Notes under the pieces: generated by a model
What the model was told of the DNA's origin: nothing
The model's input: the letters and a program-made list of their open reading frames with translations, nothing else
Database searches by the model: none
NCBI GenBank assembly: GCA_947652605.1
Contig: OX393579.1
Coordinates: 868,001 to 932,000 of the forward strand
Reading direction: 5' to 3'
Source: Elmis aenea
Lineage: Eukaryota; Arthropoda; Insecta; Coleoptera; Elmidae
Length of the DNA stretch: 64,000 nucleotides
Made by a program: the position numbers and the translations under genes
In this document: one piece after another, positions 60,731-64,000 of the stretch
Position numbering within the stretch: position 1 is the first letter of the stretch
Layout: every line of letters begins with the position of its first letter

Positions 60731-63265
60731 AAATAAAATGTAGGTATAACTATTTATAATGAAACTTATTCATATGTTTAATTTAAAATTTATTTGATAT
60801 CCATGAAAATTTACGTACAGGGTAGTATTACCACGGCATAAACCACTAGCATCTCATATTTTAGAAGCCATCTAAAAATTTCTTCTTGATGTACATATTA
60901 TAAGAACGTGTAAATTGTAAATACACTTTTCATGGTTTATAATAGGATTTGTGCTATAAAAGTCTGAACATAACGACCCAGTTCGTCACGAAGTCTTGGT
61001 GAAATGGGTTGGCAGTAATAATATTCGATTACAGCTCTTCAGTTGGTGTCACATATACGCTTAAAAAATCGCAGACGCGAAATTTTACGTCATTTCATTA
61101 TGAATAAATCATGTCTCGTTTTCTTCCACGAAAAAAAAAAACAACGCCTTTTAAACAGTATTTTTGCTACGCAATACTTATTTATTGACATAAAATCGAC
61201 GAAGGTACGTTATAGTGCGATTTAAAATAAACGATTATTGTAACTATTTGATCATTTATAAATTAATATAATCCTTCTCTTAATTATAAAAGCTAATGGT
61301 GGTACGAAGGCAACAAGGTTTTCCAACTGAACTCTTTTCAACAGCCCTCCATATACATATACATAAAACTAATAGCATTTTTGTAAAAAAAAAAAAAAAA
61401 ACTCAAATGTATAATCCGTTTGGCAGTGCCACTGCATACAACCATAACTTACAATATCAGTACATCATTGTGTGAATAAACTACGAAAATAGAGTAAATA
61501 ATCAGGTCAATTGGTAGTTTTCACAACTATGGTTTACTTTTCCTTATTATAATTTCGTTGTCTGATTATCGCCACGAAACAATATAATCTTATTTCCATT
61601 TCCCATACATGTTAATAGGGTAATTAACAGTTGTACTATAAGATTATTCACATAATAATGCACATGCGTATATGTACATACATTTATTTATATATGTAGA
61701 TATAACAAATTAGTTTTACAGTTATCTGCGAGGTAATAGTGTGAGGCACAATGAGTATTTCTCACAGATTATTTTATGGACAATCGGCATACTTTCTTGA
61801 CGAAAGTTTTGTGGACCAAAGCGTTTATTTAGGACTCTAACAGGGAGACCTAATAATTTGGCACTTTTACCTACGAAAGTGTTTGATAAGTAAACAATAT
61901 TTTGCTTTAAGGTTTAGCTACAGTTGTTCACATTTTCTTTTGCTTCGTCTTTATATATCTACAATATTTGAGTTAATATTAACATTTTAGTTGGATCTAA
62001 TTAAAAACTTTACCGATCCAAAAAATATTAAGAATTTCAAATACTACTAAGCTGTAGTTTATTTACATTTTGCATATGTGTTCATGGGCCTCTCAACTTT
62101 ACATCTGGATGCAAAGATCCATAATTGTTGTTTATGTGTAATTTTCATTAATAATCCAGCCTAAACTCTTAATATTTGGGCTTGATTTTGTATGAATGGA
62201 GCACTAAATCCTTGTAAAATGTTATTTGAATCTGACATATGGATCCCTTCAATTTAAATATCATAAACACACTTTTTATTCGCCTAACATTAAAAAATCT
62301 GTAGGTAATTTTTTAAAGTACATCCACTGTTTCATACATCATCTTACCCTTGCTTTTAGGCTATTTTCATGTTTGCATTGCATCGTTTCAGACGATGTAG
62401 TTTGTGTTACTAACATTGTGTGAAAATTGGAACGAATTTCACATAATAAACTACGCAACATATTTTTCCAGAGTAATGTTATCCCAAAAAGAAAATTTAC
62501 CCAAACTTAGACAGTACCTAAGTTCACTTTTACAAAATTAGAATGTGCTAGCAAGCACGGGTCGACACATTTACACCTCATTACCACATTTCTATTGGCA
62601 AAATAAAATAATGAACCATTTTAATAAGTTTCTAGAGAGCGACAGTATCCGGCAAGTTTTATTTTTATATTTTTTTATTTTCGTAGTCTAGAACAGAGTC
62701 TGGTGTTATATCCTACTTTCTCGGCATCTTCCCATCATCATCTTGTTAAAGGGACAGACTTTCACGTTGCTCTGAGCGCATACAAAATCAAATTATGTGG
62801 ATCATCTTCCAAACTTTTCCGTAAAATATAGCATTGATAACTTTTAAATCCTCAATCAGCGTTAGTTCAAATAGAAAGTAGTTCTTTCTTCAGTAAAATT
62901 TACAGCCAAAAAGAAGAAGTAACTTATTAAGAGTCAAGAAATGCTCTTAATTAATTTTTTTGAAGTAGATAACTTGATTAACATCAAGATGGCATATATT
63001 CGAAAATACCATACAAGAATTTTATTTTATTGCTTTTGAATTAAACTATATGTTTATAAAGACGGTGTTTAGTAACACAATATATTTTTGTGGGCATACT
63101 GTACCAATTATCACACGTTTAAACCACGATACAGTTCGCTGTGATTATATAACTCTTGATTATCGTAAATAAGTTCTAAGACACCCATATTGCTCCATAA
63201 TGAATAAAACTAGGTTATACAAGAAACAAACTATATTTAGTAACAATATTTAAGTTAAAATTAAC

Positions 63266-63295
63266 CTCTGAAATGGTAAAAATATCATTTCAGAG
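63266..63295. repeat. Hairpin with 10-bp perfect arms
   Basis: CTCTGAAATG at 63266-63275 and CATTTCAGAG at 63286-63295 flank a 10-base AT-rich loop. Confidence 0.7.
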
Positions 63296-64000
63296 TACAG
63301 TTCTGATTTTATAATAGCGGTAGGCAATCAAAGCAATTTCAAATTAAATATTTCAAGAGCTTCACCATTTACGCTGGTAATTGAATCAAACTACACTTCG
63401 GCTTAACTATGAAATTTCCTTTACAAAGTAGCTTTATGGAATAGCGTTAAAGTCGGGGAAACTAACGAAATGGAATACGTAATTACGGTTATCGTTTCAA
63501 GAACTTTGCAACTTCACGAAACTCGGCGAAGATTGATCATGAATAAGGTTATATAATGTATAGGGTGTAGAGGGTTTTAATGTAATATGTTCAGGTACTT
63601 ATAAGAAGCTGTGTGAATATAAGAGATGCTTAATCATGTGTTAATTTGCGTTTAAAATTAACAGCGTTTAATTTGATCAATCGAAGTGAAAATAAAATAC
63701 ATCCTTAGCTACCTACACACAGTATGATAAGCGCGGGGATTGCATACATAAAAAATACGACTGTATGTGTTACAATAATATACTGAAGTGACTACTTTTC
63801 ACAATTTTCTCCTGAACTAACTCGTACCTTACTTATATCTTTCGTACAGTGATAACTCTAAAAGTGATTTTTATTTAGCAGTATTCAATTCACTGGGATC
63901 ACTTCTTTGAATGGCTGGTACATCATTCAACCTTCGCCGGGTTTCTATTTACAAGGTGTAAACTATTTTTCTGCATCGTTTATTTTACGTTTGCACTCAC

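Larger units (their letters stand above)
55963..64000. other. AT-rich region upstream of the Osi6-like gene, no gene recognised
   Basis: Short frames only (up to about 71 codons), without known motifs. Contents I can point to: a G+C-raised spot at 57770-57960 with an X-box-like site, foldback-repeat copies at 58141-58192 and 60601-60730, a run of about 19 A at 61385-61405, and a 10-bp-arm hairpin at 63266-63295. Confidence 0.5.

Noticed and set aside
61385..61405. Run of about 19 A as a retrotransposon tail
   Set aside because: No element body or target duplication could be seen next to it.

Overview
This window is AT-rich animal DNA (well under 35% G+C by eye) from an insect. The evidence is four members of the insect-only Osiris family (DUF1676): a signal peptide, in two of them a paired-cysteine segment, a basic RGKKK-type linker, a long Gly/Ala/Leu/Lys hydrophobic block, and in three of them a C-terminal AQxLAY-type motif. 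Spliced genes with GT-AG introns and TATA/Inr promoters rule out a prokaryote. The AT richness, the multi-kilobase spacing and the old MITE-like repeats would suit a beetle or another moderately large insect genome, but the order cannot be fixed from sequence alone.

Layout. 1-4.1 kb is AT-rich and shows no gene. A complete 459-bp hAT-type MITE with an 8-bp target duplication lies at 4100-4558. An intronless Osi7-like gene is on the minus strand at 5554-6456. An unidentified minus-strand reading frame lies at 7487-7789. About 16 kb of gene desert follows, ending in a run of three perfect hairpins at 23762-23840, a promoter-like site near 24.36 kb and a decayed coding remnant at about 24.9-25.3 kb. 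A two-exon, cysteine-free Osiris gene is on the minus strand (25638-29959). A further 11.5 kb of mostly featureless DNA contains one G+C-raised island at 34.44-34.92 kb. A three-exon, divergent Osiris-like gene is on the plus strand (41550-46986), tail to tail with a four-exon Osi6-like gene on the minus strand (48580-55802). 56-64 kb shows only repeats and small motifs.

How the genes relate. Osiris proteins are secretory-pathway or membrane proteins of cuticle-forming epithelia (epidermis, trachea). They act in cuticle patterning and matrix secretion and lie in a conserved syntenic cluster, which in Drosophila includes the dosage-sensitive Triplo-lethal region. Here the minus-strand order is Osi6-like, then (on the opposite strand) the divergent member, the Cys-free member, and Osi7-like. 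All four genes have a TATA-like box 30-33 bp upstream of an initiator adenine, which fits strong, stage-specific pulses of transcription. All splice junctions I used keep the reading frame: 666, 714 and 849 coding bases for the three spliced genes.

A diverged foldback (MITE-like) repeat occurs about a dozen times across the window in both orientations and is the most pervasive structure outside the genes. No tRNA, rRNA, CRISPR or intact transposase gene was seen.
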